Positions 32,416 to 44,942 of a stretch of 64,000 nt of DNA are shown piece by piece (within the stretch, counting starts at the first letter, position 1; each line of letters starts with the position of its first letter). The notes beneath the pieces are model-generated. The model did not search any database. It saw only the letters and a list, made by a program, of their open reading frames with translations, and had not been told where the DNA came from. The DNA is taken from NCBI GenBank assembly GCA_023265045.1, contig JAHFUQ010000005.1, forward strand, positions 1 to 64,000, in the 5' to 3' direction. The position numbers and the translations under genes are program-made. The stretch is from Acidimicrobiia bacterium (GTDB lineage: Bacteria; Actinomycetota; Acidimicrobiia; Acidimicrobiales; AC-14).

Positions 32416-34323
32416 GTGACCCTCGTCGAGCGGGCCGAGCGCGCCGAACGCCCTGCTCATCGCCGCCGCCGGGGGCCAGGTCCGTTCTGGGCCCACGTCG
32501 CCGCCCTCGCCCTGGTCCTGCTGGCCTTGCTGCCGGTGGTCGGGACGACCAGCTCGTTCTCGGCCGACGAGGGCGCGGCGATCATCCAGGCCCAGTCTCT
32601 GGCAGACGGGAAGGGCTGGATCGTCGAACACCCCCTGCCCCAGGTCGACCCCGCCAACCGCTACTTCCCGCTCGAGCTCTCGGCCGAGGGGTCCAAGGGC
32701 GTGGCGCCGTTCGCCAAGCACCCGCTCTACGCCCTCCTGCTGGCCGGCGCCGACCGGGTGGGGGGGGTCACGGCCATGGTGCTCCTGTCGGTCCTCGGCA
32801 CGCTGGCCGCCGCCGTCCTGGCCGCCGCCCTTGCCCGCCGCCTCGACCCGTCGCTACGCCGCCCGACGCTGTGGGTCGTCGGGCTCGCCAGCCCGCTGCT
32901 GTTCGACGGCTACCTGGTCATCGCCCACAGCTTGGGCGCCGCGGCCGTGGCCGGCGCGGCGCTACTGGCGTTGGTCGCCCTCGAACGCCGCCGCGCCCTC
33001 GTCGCCGCCGCCACCGGGCCCCTCGTCGCCCTCGCCGTCCTCCTGCGCACCGAGGCCACCCTCCTGGCCCTCGCCCTCGCCGCCGGCCTGGGCGCGGTCG
33101 CCCTTTTCGAACTGGTGACGGGAAGGCGCGCGCCAACGCGCCCTAGCGTCACCGGTTCGCCCGCAACCCCCGCCGAACCGGTGACACTTACGCGCGCGCC
33201 AACGCGCCCCAGCGTCACCGGTTCGCCCGCAACCCCCGCCGAACCGGTGACACTTACGCGCGCGCCAACGCGCCCCAGCGTCACCGGTTCGCCGGGGGTC
33301 GCGGCCAGGGCCGCCGCAGCCGCCGCGGGCGTCGCAGCCGTCGCAGCCGTCCTCGGCGCCGCCGGCGCGTGGCTCCTCGAAAAGGCGTGGGCGACGGCGA
33401 TCGTGGGCACGCCGGTCGCCCCGTCGAACCCCAGCCCGACGGGCAGCGACTCGTACTCGTTCCTCGGCGGGCGCCTCCATGCCTTCGCTGTCACCTGGCT
33501 GCGGCCCAGCTACCGCGGCCCCCGCGCCCTCGACGCGGCGCTCATCCTCATGCTGGCCGGCGTCGTCGTCGGCGCGGTGATCGTCCGCCGCCGCCCCCAG
33601 GACGGCCACGCCCTCCGGCTGTCCGCCGCCCTCGCCGTCACCGGCGCCCTCGCCGGCGCCGTCCTCAGCCCCCACCACCTCGTCCCCGGCCTGCTGGCGG
33701 CGTTCCCCCTCGCCCTCGCCGGGATCGTCCTGATCACGCGGCGCACCCTCGCCACCCAGCCGGCGCGACTCCTCGCCGCCACGTTCGCCCTGTTCGCCCT
33801 CGCCGTCCTCGCCACCCAGTACGCCAAGGGGGGGACGGCCGAGTGGGGCGGCCGGTACTTCGCCATCGGCCTCCCCCTGCTCGTCCCCGTCGTCCTGCTC
33901 GCCATCCGCGGGCACGCCCAGACCCTCGACCGGGTTGCCCTCCGCGCCGCGGGCGGCGCCCTCCTCGCCTGCTCGGTCCTGATGAGCGCCGTGGGCGTCG
34001 CCGCCCTCCGCCACACCCACCAGTTCACCGCCGACGCGATGGCAGCCATCGCCCGCACCCAAGCGCCGGTGTACATCGCCACCAACGGCGCCATCCCGCG
34101 CCTGGCCTGGGCCACGTTCGACCGCCAACGCTGGCTCCTGGTCCCGCCCGACGAGCTGGCCGGCGTCGTCGCCAGCCTGCGCCAGGCGGACATCCACCGC
34201 GCCGCCTTCGTCACCCACGACGCCGACCACGAAGTCCCCCAGCTCGGCCCCGGCGTCCACATCGCCGCCACCGCGCCCTCGCCCGGCAACGGGTGGGCCA
34301 TCCTCACCCTGGACCTCGGCTAG
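32416..34323 (+). CDS. multi-TM protein, glycosyltransferase-like (PMT-type fold suspected)
   Basis: Many TM helices, FSADEGAAIIQAQSLADGKGW near the N-terminus; paralogous to the next gene. Confidence 0.65.
   Translation: MTLVERAERAERPAHRRRRGPGPFWAHVAALALVLLALLPVVGTTSSFSADEGAAIIQAQSLADGKGWIVEHPLPQVDPANRYFPLELSAEGSKGVAPFAKHPLYALLLAGADRVGGVTAMVLLSVLGTLAAAVLAAALARRLDPSLRRPTLWVVGLASPLLFDGYLVIAHSLGAAAVAGAALLALVALERRRALVAAATGPLVALAVLLRTEATLLALALAAGLGAVALFELVTGRRAPTRPSVTGSPATPAEPVTLTRAPTRPSVTGSPATPAEPVTLTRAPTRPSVTGSPGVAARAAAAAAGVAAVAAVLGAAGAWLLEKAWATAIVGTPVAPSNPSPTGSDSYSFLGGRLHAFAVTWLRPSYRGPRALDAALILMLAGVVVGAVIVRRRPQDGHALRLSAALAVTGALAGAVLSPHHLVPGLLAAFPLALAGIVLITRRTLATQPARLLAATFALFALAVLATQYAKGGTAEWGGRYFAIGLPLLVPVVLLAIRGHAQTLDRVALRAAGGALLACSVLMSAVGVAALRHTHQFTADAMAAIARTQAPVYIATNGAIPRLAWATFDRQRWLLVPPDELAGVVASLRQADIHRAAFVTHDADHEVPQLGPGVHIAATAPSPGNGWAILTLDLG
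33108..33159. repeat. 52-bp palindromic element, copy 1
   Basis: CGAACTGGTGAC ... GTCACCGGTTCG, in frame within the multi-TM gene. Confidence 0.85.
33174..33225. repeat. 52-bp palindromic element, copy 2
   Basis: CGAACCGGTGAC ... GTCACCGGTTCG, perfect 12-bp terminal inverted arms; 66 bp after copy 1. Confidence 0.9.
33240..33291. repeat. 52-bp palindromic element, copy 3
   Basis: Identical 52 bp to copy 2, 66-bp period. Confidence 0.9.
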
Positions 34324-34332
34324 GACCGCGCG

Positions 34333-36003
34333 GTGGCCATCGACCTCAACCCAAACCCGCCGCCGGCGACCGCCACCCGTCGCCCCCCGCGCCTGCTCGC
34401 CCACGTCGCTGCCCTCGCGTTGCTCCTCATGGCCCTCCTCCCCCTGATGAGCCCGCGCGGCGCCTTCAGCTCGGACGACGGCGCCTACGCGCTCCAGGTC
34501 AAGGCCCTCCAAAACGGCGACTGGCGGTACGACTACAAGGCCGCCCCGCTCGACCCCTCGGGCGACGCCTTCCCCATCTTCAACGTGGGCCGCAACGGCC
34601 CCGACTTCTTCCCCTACACCCAGCACCCCGCCTTCCCGCGCCTCGTCCAGGCCGCCGTGGCGGCCGTAGGCGAGACCATCGGCCTCCACCTCTGGCAGCT
34701 CCTCGGGACGATCGGGGTCGCCGTCGCGGCCTGGCTCATCGCGGGCGAGATCGACCCCCGCCTCCGGCGCTCGGCCTTCTGGCTGGCGGCCGCCGGTCCC
34801 GCCCTCGCCAACGGCTACCTCCTGTGGGCCCACACCCTGAGCGCAGCCGTCGCCGGCCTCACCCTCGCAGCCGCCGTCCGCATCGTCCGGCGCGGCCCCA
34901 ATGTGGCCCGGGCGGCGGCGGTGGCCGCCGGGCTGGCGTCCGGCGTCCTCCTCCGATCGGAAGGGCTGCTCTTCGCCGTCGCCGTCGCCCTGGGCCTCTG
35001 CCTCTGGTCGAAGCGGGCCTCCCTCCTTATCGTCGCCGCGCCGGCTCTCGCCGCCGCGTTCGCGGAGCGGGCCTGGGTGCACCGCATCACCGGCGGCGCT
35101 TACGACAGCCTCCAGGCCCGCTCGACCTCCGGCAAGGGCTACCTCCAGGGTCGCATCTCCGGCGCCTGGCACGACCTCCTCCAAGGCCCGACCCTCGCCT
35201 TGGTCGCCATGGCGGTCCTCCTCGGCATCGGCCTCATGGCCCTGCGCCGCTGGGACCGCGCCTCGCCCGCCGCCCTCACCATCGCCGCCGTCGCCGCCGC
35301 CACCCTGACTGTGGCCCAGTTCGCGGGCGACCCCTCCACTCCCGTCACCGGCCTGTTCGCGGCCTGCCCCCTCCTCGCCCTGGGCGTGGCCGTCGTGCCG
35401 TGGCGGCGCGTCGACAAGCCCACGGCCCTGCTGGGCGTGACCGCCGCCCTCTACGCCGCCGCCGTGATCGCCACCGAGTACCCGATCGGCGGCGGCCTGG
35501 AATGGGGCGGACGGTTCTTCGCGCCCCTCCTCGCACCCCTCGCCGTGCTGGCCGTCGTCGGGCTCGACCGCCGGCTGCCCGCCGCCGACGACGCCCAGGC
35601 CGCAGCGGCCATCTCGGCCCGCCGCCCCCTCACCCTCCTCCTGGCCGGCCTGGTCGCGGTAGGGGCCGTCACCGGCCTCCTGACCACCGCTCACCTGCGC
35701 AACGACCACGTCGAGACCACCGCCGCCGTCCTCCGGCACCCCGCCCAGGTGACGGTGACGACCGTCCCCGCCCTCCCCAACGTCTCCTGGTCGGCCGACG
35801 ACCGGATCACCTGGATGTGGGCCAGCCCCGCCGGCCTGCCCGGCCTCCTGGCTAGCCTCCACGCCCAAGGCGTGGCCACCGTCACCCTCGTCGCCGACAT
35901 CGGCACCCCGGCGGCTGAGTTCGGCGGCTACGCGGCCGCCGGTGAGTCCCGCGAACCGGCCCTGGCGCGCCTCGGCCTCACCGTCTACAGCCTCCGCCAA
36001 TAG
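34333..36003 (+). CDS. multi-TM protein, paralog of the preceding gene, without the palindromic insert
   Basis: Shared pattern: [41 protein letters not shown] and many TM helices. Confidence 0.65.
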   Translation: MAIDLNPNPPPATATRRPPRLLAHVAALALLLMALLPLMSPRGAFSSDDGAYALQVKALQNGDWRYDYKAAPLDPSGDAFPIFNVGRNGPDFFPYTQHPAFPRLVQAAVAAVGETIGLHLWQLLGTIGVAVAAWLIAGEIDPRLRRSAFWLAAAGPALANGYLLWAHTLSAAVAGLTLAAAVRIVRRGPNVARAAAVAAGLASGVLLRSEGLLFAVAVALGLCLWSKRASLLIVAAPALAAAFAERAWVHRITGGAYDSLQARSTSGKGYLQGRISGAWHDLLQGPTLALVAMAVLLGIGLMALRRWDRASPAALTIAAVAAATLTVAQFAGDPSTPVTGLFAACPLLALGVAVVPWRRVDKPTALLGVTAALYAAAVIATEYPIGGGLEWGGRFFAPLLAPLAVLAVVGLDRRLPAADDAQAAAAISARRPLTLLLAGLVAVGAVTGLLTTAHLRNDHVETTAAVLRHPAQVTVTTVPALPNVSWSADDRITWMWASPAGLPGLLASLHAQGVATVTLVADIGTPAAEFGGYAAAGESREPALARLGLTVYSLRQ

Positions 36004-36014
36004 AACACACGTTC
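36003..36014. promoter_or_regulatory. LexA/SOS-box-like palindrome GAACACACGTTC upstream of uvrA
   Basis: GAAC-N4-GTTC as in actinobacterial LexA boxes; followed by a -10-like TATAGT at 36028-36033 and GTG start at 36045. Confidence 0.65.
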
Positions 36015-36044
36015 TCCTCAGCGCGCCTATAGTCTCGTGGCGCA

Positions 36045-38896
<2,852 letters not shown>

Positions 38897-38906
<10 letters not shown>

Positions 38907-39985
38907 CCGGCGCCGGCGGCGGCCGCGGGCTCGACCACCTCGACGGTGGCCAGCTCCCCGCGGAGCGCGTACAGCTCGGCGAGGGTCGCCCCCGCGGCGT
39001 CGATGGGCGCGGGACGGCCGAGCCAGGCACGGGCCTCAGCCGGCGTCAGCCGGCCCACCTCGACCTGGGCCAGGCAGCGGCCGGGCCGCACGACGGCCGG
39101 GTGCAGGCGGGCCAACGGCTCGTTGGTGGTGATGGCGACGAGGAGCTGCAGGCCCTGGCCCAGCAACCCGTCGGTGAGATTGAGCAGGCGCGCCAGCGAC
39201 TGGCCCGTGCCGTGCTTGGCGTCGTCGCGGATGAGCTCGTCGCAGTCCTCCAGAACGAGCAAGCGCCATTTGGCGTCAGCCGCGTCGTCGTCGTCCTCGC
39301 GGCCCATGGCGACGTCCATCAGGTAGCCGGCGTCGGCGAGCAGGCGCTCCGGATCGAGCACGTAGTCGACCTTGCACCAGCCCCTCCAGGAGAGCGCCAG
39401 CGCCCGGAGCGCGCTGGTCTTGCCTGTGCCCGGGGGTCCGTGCAGCAGGATCAGCCGGCCGCTGAGGGTGGCCGGCTCCACGGTCGTCACCCGGCTGAGG
39501 GCGCTCGCCACCCGGCGGCCGTAGTTGCGGCGCACGTCGGCCCAGGGCAGCGCTTCAACGGCGCGCGTCCGTCGCTGGGCGCCGCACTTGGTGAGATGCC
39601 AGAAGCCCATCTCGACCGTCGGCCGGTCGGGCGGAGCGGGCTCGACCGCATCCCGAGTCATCTCGTCGAGGACGGACTGCAGTCCCGCGCTCGACGCGGC
39701 TGTCACCGTGAGCCGGGCGCTGGCGTCGCGGTAGCGGCTGACGTGCGCGGTCCACCCCTCCCCGCGAGCCAGCACGGTCTTGGCGCCGAACACGTCGGCC
39801 CACCGCACGATCTCGGCGCCGGCGGGCAGCAACGGGGCCAGCGGGCGCACCCGGTTCAGCTCGAGGGTCCGGGCCCACGGCTGCCCGCCCCGGACGAACG
39901 CGTCGAACTTCATCGCGTCGGCGATGTCGGCGTGGTCGTCGAACGTGTCGAGCTGGACGACGAGCGGAACCGCGGGATCGGGCAT
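38897..39985 (-). CDS. AAA+ family ATPase (DUF5925-type N-terminus suspected)
   Basis: Walker [18 protein letters not shown], Walker [31 protein letters not shown]. Confidence 0.82.
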
Positions 39986-40093
39986 AACGACGGTCGAGTG
40001 TTCCTCAACCCGGGCCCGGGGGTGGGCGATTAAACGGCGGGCGGTCCCACGGATCCCCTCAAGGCGGGATGGAGGCACGCCGATGCCATCCCT

Positions 40094-41764
40094 GTGATCG
40101 CAACGGCGCGCGTCGGGGTGCGGCGCACGCGCCGCGTGCTCGCCGCCCTGACCCTTCTGGCCGCTGTCCTCTTCGTCGCCCATGGTCTTCGCCTGTGGAC
40201 CAGCCCCTTCGGCGACTCCCATGACGGCCGCAACGCCGCCGTCTGGGCCAGCGGTGCCCGCAGCGTTGTTGAGCGCGGCGTCGTTGCGTCGCGGCTCGGG
40301 GCCTGGTCGCCCGAGTACGGCGTGTACATCGACCACCCGCCCCTGATCCTGTGGCAGACCGCCGTGACGTCCTGGGTGGGACGGGGATCCGTGGCCGCGG
40401 ACAGGGCGCCGGCCTGGATCGGGAGCGTCGTCGCCCTCTGGCTCCTGGCCAAACTGCTGGCCGAACGGGGTATCCGCCCGTTCGCGGCGGGCAGCGCGGT
40501 GGTGTTGGTCGCCGCCACGCCGATGTTCCTGACCTACGGGGGGATGCTGGACACGCCGATCACGGCGCTGCCGGTCGCCCTGGGCCTGCTCCTGCTGTGG
40601 CTGCGGGCCGTCGACGGCCGGCCGGTGCGAGGGTGGGCCCTGGCGGCCCTGTCCGTCGCCGCCACCCTCGCCAGCTGGCAGGCCCTGCTCACGGCCGGGG
40701 TCGTCGCCCTCTGGGGCGCCGCCCGGCTCTGGCGTCACCGCCGCGGCCCCGGTCCCCGGCCCGCCTCCCCTGTCGAACCGGTGACGCTGGAGCGCGTTCC
40801 GGCGCGGCAGGCCGTCACCAGTTCGCATCTGGCGGCCGCCAGCGGCCTCCCGCCCGCCACCGCCCTCGCCGAACCGGTGACGCTGGAGCGCGTTCCGGCG
40901 CGGCAGGCCGTCACCGGTTCGCAACCGGCGGCCGTGGCTACGGCTGCGGCTGCGGCTACGGCTGCGGTCGGCGGTTTCCTGGTGGGGCTGGCCGTACTGG
41001 TGGCGTGGATGGTCTGGGGCGGCGGCGGATCGCTGCGACCCCTCCTCGACATCTTCCTCTTCCGAACGGGCCACGCAGCCGAGTCGCAGGGGCTCGCCGG
41101 CCTGGTGACGAGCCAGGTCCAGACGGTCGGCGTCATGTTCGGCGGCGCCGTGGCGCTGCTCGGCATGGCCGGCGCGTGCGTCGCCGTGGCCGACCGCCGG
41201 ACCCGGACCCTCGCCCTGACCTCGCTCGCCGTGACGATCCCGTACACGCTTGCCTTCCCGCTCGGGGCCGTGCACCACGATTACTGGAACTACTGGCTCC
41301 TGTTGCCCATCGCGCTCGGCATCGCCGTCGGGGCCGAGCGCCTGGCCGCCCGGGCTCGCCACATCCCCGGCGAGCGCCTCGTCACGGCCGGCGCGACCGT
41401 CACCGCCGTCGTTCTCGTCCTGGCGGCCATGGTCCGCCCCCCCGACGCCGAACGGCAGATCCGGCGCGGCGTAGCGGCGGGGCGCCTGGTGGCGACCGCG
41501 CACCTTCCGGCCGGGCAGGCCACGGCCTGGTTCGCGGGCGACGTCGGGAGCCCGCCCGCCTGGCTCGGGTTCGCCACCCGGCTGCCAACGAGTCGGGTCT
41601 TCGACGCCGACGCCCTGGCCGCCAGGCACCCGCTCGACGTGGTGTTCGTCGGCCGCCCGCAATGCGGCCCCGCCCCGGCGGCGCCGACCGTCACCTACGC
41701 ACTGGAGACGGCGACCCACCTGGCGCACGACCCCCCCGTGACCAGCTGCCGCCGCGAAGGCTAA
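40094..41764 (+). CDS. multi-TM protein, GT39/ArnT-like glycosyltransferase
   Basis: GDSHDGRNAAVWASGARSVVERGV ... YIDHPPLILW motifs and many TM helices. Confidence 0.7.
   Translation: MIATARVGVRRTRRVLAALTLLAAVLFVAHGLRLWTSPFGDSHDGRNAAVWASGARSVVERGVVASRLGAWSPEYGVYIDHPPLILWQTAVTSWVGRGSVAADRAPAWIGSVVALWLLAKLLAERGIRPFAAGSAVVLVAATPMFLTYGGMLDTPITALPVALGLLLLWLRAVDGRPVRGWALAALSVAATLASWQALLTAGVVALWGAARLWRHRRGPGPRPASPVEPVTLERVPARQAVTSSHLAAASGLPPATALAEPVTLERVPARQAVTGSQPAAVATAAAAATAAVGGFLVGLAVLVAWMVWGGGGSLRPLLDIFLFRTGHAAESQGLAGLVTSQVQTVGVMFGGAVALLGMAGACVAVADRRTRTLALTSLAVTIPYTLAFPLGAVHHDYWNYWLLLPIALGIAVGAERLAARARHIPGERLVTAGATVTAVVLVLAAMVRPPDAERQIRRGVAAGRLVATAHLPAGQATAWFAGDVGSPPAWLGFATRLPTSRVFDADALAARHPLDVVFVGRPQCGPAPAAPTVTYALETATHLAHDPPVTSCRREG
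40774..40825. repeat. 52-bp palindromic element, copy 4
   Basis: CGAACCGGTGACGCTGGAGCGCGTTCCGGCGCGGCAGGCCGTCACCAGTTCG, in frame. Confidence 0.88.
40870..40921. repeat. 52-bp palindromic element, copy 5
   Basis: Same as copy 4 with a perfect GTCACCGGTTCG right arm. Confidence 0.9.
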
Positions 41765-41833
41765 ACGGAAGCGACCGCTCAAGGGCACGCCGGCGCCGGT
41801 CGATCTAGACAGGGTGACATCGGCTCGGCACCG

Positions 41834-41949
41834 TAAGAGCGTGCTGACTTGTCGCTTCGGCCGCTCCGCAGCCGAGCGGCTGACCGATACCTCTGGGCGG
41901 CGGCAGCGGTTGTCAGCCGCCGGCTTCGGCTCAAATCAGCGCGCTCTTA
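41834..41949. repeat. 116-nt imperfect inverted repeat in the intergenic region upstream of the sugar transferase gene
   Basis: Ends TAAGAGCGTGCTGA / TCAGCGCGCTCTTA (13/14 complementary) with internal GCGGCTGAC / GTCAGCCGC stem. Confidence 0.7.
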
Positions 41950-41963
41950 GGGGGGCCTGACCC

Positions 41964-43280
41964 GTGCGGCGCCTCGGGCGCGCCCTGCTCTGCGCCGGTA
42001 CGGCCGCGGTCGTCATCGGGCTGAGCAAGGCGCACGCCGTCCAGCACGGCTACGACTACACCCAGTCCTCCCGTTTCGCCTGGTCACTGGCCTACATCGG
42101 CCTCCTGCTGCTCGCCGCCTACGGCGCGGGCCTGCCCGAGATGACCCGCACCCGGCGCTCGGCGGTCACGGCCACCATCGCCTCCACCGCCGCCGCCGCC
42201 CTCGGCGTCTCCCTCCTCCAGCTGGTCACCGGTTCGCCCCTCCTGCCCCGTTTCGTGGTCTTCGGCACGCCCGCCGTGCTCGTCCCCCTCTACCTCCTCT
42301 GCGCCGCCCTCTCGTCGGACGGGCGCGCCCGCGACGCCCAGCGCGACCGCCTCGTGCTGGTCGCCAGCGGCCACGAGGCGTTCGAGCTCAGCGACGCCCT
42401 CGACCAGAACCCGGAGCGGCCCGCGTTCCTCGCCGCCGTGCTCCACCCCGCCGAGGCCGCCTCGGCCGATCCCAAGTCCCGCCCGCTGGTCGAGGCCGTC
42501 AACCGCACCGAGGCCACCGCCGTCGTCCTCGACCGGGCCGCCCAGGCCGACGACTCGATCGTGGCCCAGGCCGCCGCCCTCCACGAGGCCGGCGTCCGCG
42601 TCCGCACCCTCTCCCTCTGCTACGACGAGTGGCTCGGCAAGCTGCCCCTGTCGGAGCTCGAGCGCGTCTCGCTCATGTTCGACATCGGCGAGGTCCATCG
42701 CGCCCGCTACGGGCGCATCAAGCGGATCGTCGACGTCGTGACCGGCCTGGCCGGCACGGTCGCCCTCGCCCTCGTGACGCCCGTCGTCCTCCTCGGCAAC
42801 CGGTTCGCCAACCACGGCCCCCTCCTCTACCGCCAGCCCCGGGTGGGCAAGAACGGCCGGGTGTTCCAGATCTGGAAGTTCCGGACCATGTGCCCGGACG
42901 GGCGCGTGAGCGAGTGGACGGCCGAGCACGACCCCCGCATCACCCCGTTCGGGCGCTGGCTGCGCAAGACCCACCTCGACGAGCTGCCCCAGGCCGTCAA
43001 CATCCTGCGCGGCGACCTCTCCATCGTCGGCCCCCGCCCCGAGCAGCCCCAGTACGTCGAGGAGCTGATCGAGAAGATCCCGTTCTACAACCTGCGCCAC
43101 CTCGTCCGTCCCGGGCTCACCGGCTGGGCCCAGGTCAAGTACCCCTACGGCGCCAACGAGGCCGACGCCCTCGAGAAGCTGCAGTACGAGTTCTATTACC
43201 TGCGCCACCAGGGCCTGGCCCTCGACGCCCGCATCCTGGTGCGCACCGTCCGCCACGTGATCGGGAGGAACGGGCGATGA
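41964..43280 (+). CDS. polyprenyl glycosylphosphotransferase / sugar transferase
   Basis: KRIVDVVTGLAGTVALALVTPVVLL ... GKNGRVFQIWKFRTM ... LRKTHLDELPQAVNILRGDLSIVGPRPEQP. Confidence 0.92.
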   Translation: MRRLGRALLCAGTAAVVIGLSKAHAVQHGYDYTQSSRFAWSLAYIGLLLLAAYGAGLPEMTRTRRSAVTATIASTAAAALGVSLLQLVTGSPLLPRFVVFGTPAVLVPLYLLCAALSSDGRARDAQRDRLVLVASGHEAFELSDALDQNPERPAFLAAVLHPAEAASADPKSRPLVEAVNRTEATAVVLDRAAQADDSIVAQAAALHEAGVRVRTLSLCYDEWLGKLPLSELERVSLMFDIGEVHRARYGRIKRIVDVVTGLAGTVALALVTPVVLLGNRFANHGPLLYRQPRVGKNGRVFQIWKFRTMCPDGRVSEWTAEHDPRITPFGRWLRKTHLDELPQAVNILRGDLSIVGPRPEQPQYVEELIEKIPFYNLRHLVRPGLTGWAQVKYPYGANEADALEKLQYEFYYLRHQGLALDARILVRTVRHVIGRNGR

Positions 43281-44044
43281 CCGGCCCGCCGCGCATCGAC
43301 GTCGTCATCCTCACCTGGAACGACGGCGACCTGCTGGCCCAGGCGATCGACTCCGCCCTCGCGTCCGAGGGGGTCGACGTCCGTGTGATCGTGGTCGACA
43401 ACGGCTCGGACCCGGCCGCCACCGTGCCCGCCGAAGACCGCGTCCGCCTCATCCGCAACGACGCCAACCGGGGCGTGGCGCCGGCCCGCAACCAGGGCGC
43501 CCGCGCCGGCCAAGCCGAGTTCGTGTGCCTCCTCGACAGCGACGCCCGCCTCCTCCCCGGCAGCCTGCTCGCCCTCGTCGCGCCGCTCCGACAAGATGGT
43601 CGCGTGGCCCTCGCCGGACCGGTGTTCACCGGCCAGGCCCCGGAGGCGAGCGCCGGCCGGGCGCCGACGCTCGCTCGCAAGGCCGGCCGGCTCCTGGGCC
43701 GGTACGACACCTACGCGCCCATCCCCCACGCTCCCGGCGCGCCGTGGTGGCCGGTCGACTTCACCATCGGCGCCTGCCAGCTCATCCGCCGCTGCGCCTT
43801 CCAGGCGGTGGGCGGGCTCGACGACTCGATCTTCTACGGGCCGGAGGACGTCGACTTCTGCCTGCGCCTCATGGACGGCGGATGGGCGGTCGTCCAGGTC
43901 GCCGGCGCCGGCTGCCACCACCCGCCGCGGCGCACGTCCCGCCGCATCGTCACCAAGCGGGCGTGGAAGCACGGCTGGCAGGTGGTGCGACACCTGTGGC
44001 GGCACCGGAATCCGGTCGTGGGAGTCCGCCATGGCGCATCCTGA
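43277..44044 (+). CDS. family 2 glycosyltransferase
   Basis: DVVILTWNDGDLLAQAIDSAL...VDNGSDPA...NRGVAPARNQGA...DSDARLLPGSL. Confidence 0.9.
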   Translation: MTGPPRIDVVILTWNDGDLLAQAIDSALASEGVDVRVIVVDNGSDPAATVPAEDRVRLIRNDANRGVAPARNQGARAGQAEFVCLLDSDARLLPGSLLALVAPLRQDGRVALAGPVFTGQAPEASAGRAPTLARKAGRLLGRYDTYAPIPHAPGAPWWPVDFTIGACQLIRRCAFQAVGGLDDSIFYGPEDVDFCLRLMDGGWAVVQVAGAGCHHPPRRTSRRIVTKRAWKHGWQVVRHLWRHRNPVVGVRHGAS

Positions 44045-44942
44045 CAACGCCTTCTACGGCCACAATCGGCTTCTGGCGGAGTACGCCGGCTTCGGGGCAA
44101 GCCCGCCCCCGATCCGGGGGCACATCCAGCACGGCTGGTCGGAGGCGAACGGGCTCTCCCTCAAGCCCCGCCTGGTCTCCTGGCTTCCCAAACTGGTCTG
44201 GAACGACGTCAACCGCAAGGCCGCCCACGAGGCGGGAATCGACCCGATCGAAGTCATCGGCGCCCCCTTCTGCTACTACGACCGCATCTCCGCGCTGGCG
44301 CCCCCGGGGCCGCGCTCGACGATCTACTACCCGTTCCACGGGTGGGAGCGCGACGACATCCTGGGGTCCCACCACGAGCTCGTCGCCGCCATCGCCGACC
44401 ACGAGGACGGCCCCGTGACCGTCTGCCTGTACTGGCGCGAGTTCGACCAGCCCGCCGTGCGGCAGGTGTACATGGACGCCGGTTTCCGGGTCGTGTGCCA
44501 CGGCTACCGGGGCGACCCCCACTTCACCATCCGGCAGCGGGAGGAGCTGCTCCGCCACGACCGCATCGCCTCCAACCGGGCCGCCACGGCGATCTGGTAC
44601 GGCGGTTATCTCGGCCGGGCCATGGAGGTGTACGGCCCCCTCTTCAGCATCGTGGGCGCAGACGAGGCAGCCCGCTACGACCGCTACCAGCGCAGCCGGT
44701 GGCCGGAGCTGTTCGGCGGCGGGATGGAGGCCGAAGCCTCACGCGAGCTGGCCGCCTACGAGCTGGGCGACGGCTTCGTGCTCGAGCCCGGCGAGCTGAA
44801 GGAACTGCTCGGCTGGACGCCGCGGGCGCTCCGGCGGGCCCCGCTCGTGAAGGCCGCGTCCCACGCCGAACACCACGCCCGGCGGATCGGGTACAACATC
44901 GCCCTCCGGCTCCCCCGTTCCGAGCCGCTACCCCGGTTTTGA
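44031..44942 (+). CDS. uncharacterised glycan-cluster protein
   Basis: 304-codon ORF (303 aa) in the glycan operon, overlapping its upstream neighbour; no family recognised. Confidence 0.6.
   Translation: MAHPDNAFYGHNRLLAEYAGFGASPPPIRGHIQHGWSEANGLSLKPRLVSWLPKLVWNDVNRKAAHEAGIDPIEVIGAPFCYYDRISALAPPGPRSTIYYPFHGWERDDILGSHHELVAAIADHEDGPVTVCLYWREFDQPAVRQVYMDAGFRVVCHGYRGDPHFTIRQREELLRHDRIASNRAATAIWYGGYLGRAMEVYGPLFSIVGADEAARYDRYQRSRWPELFGGGMEAEASRELAAYELGDGFVLEPGELKELLGWTPRALRRAPLVKAASHAEHHARRIGYNIALRLPRSEPLPRF

Noticed and set aside
33108-33291. CRISPR array
   Set aside because: Spacers are only 14 bp and identical, repeats are palindromic and in a coding frame, and no cas genes are present.
32962-36000. 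1012-aa minus-strand ORF
   Set aside because: Antisense to two multi-TM genes; compositionally skewed G/E/D/R-rich translation, GC artefact.
42224-42235. GTCACCGGTTCG as a sixth copy of the palindromic element
   Set aside because: Only one arm is present, with no partner arm or core; likely chance (also a partial match in uvrB ITGSGKS codons).
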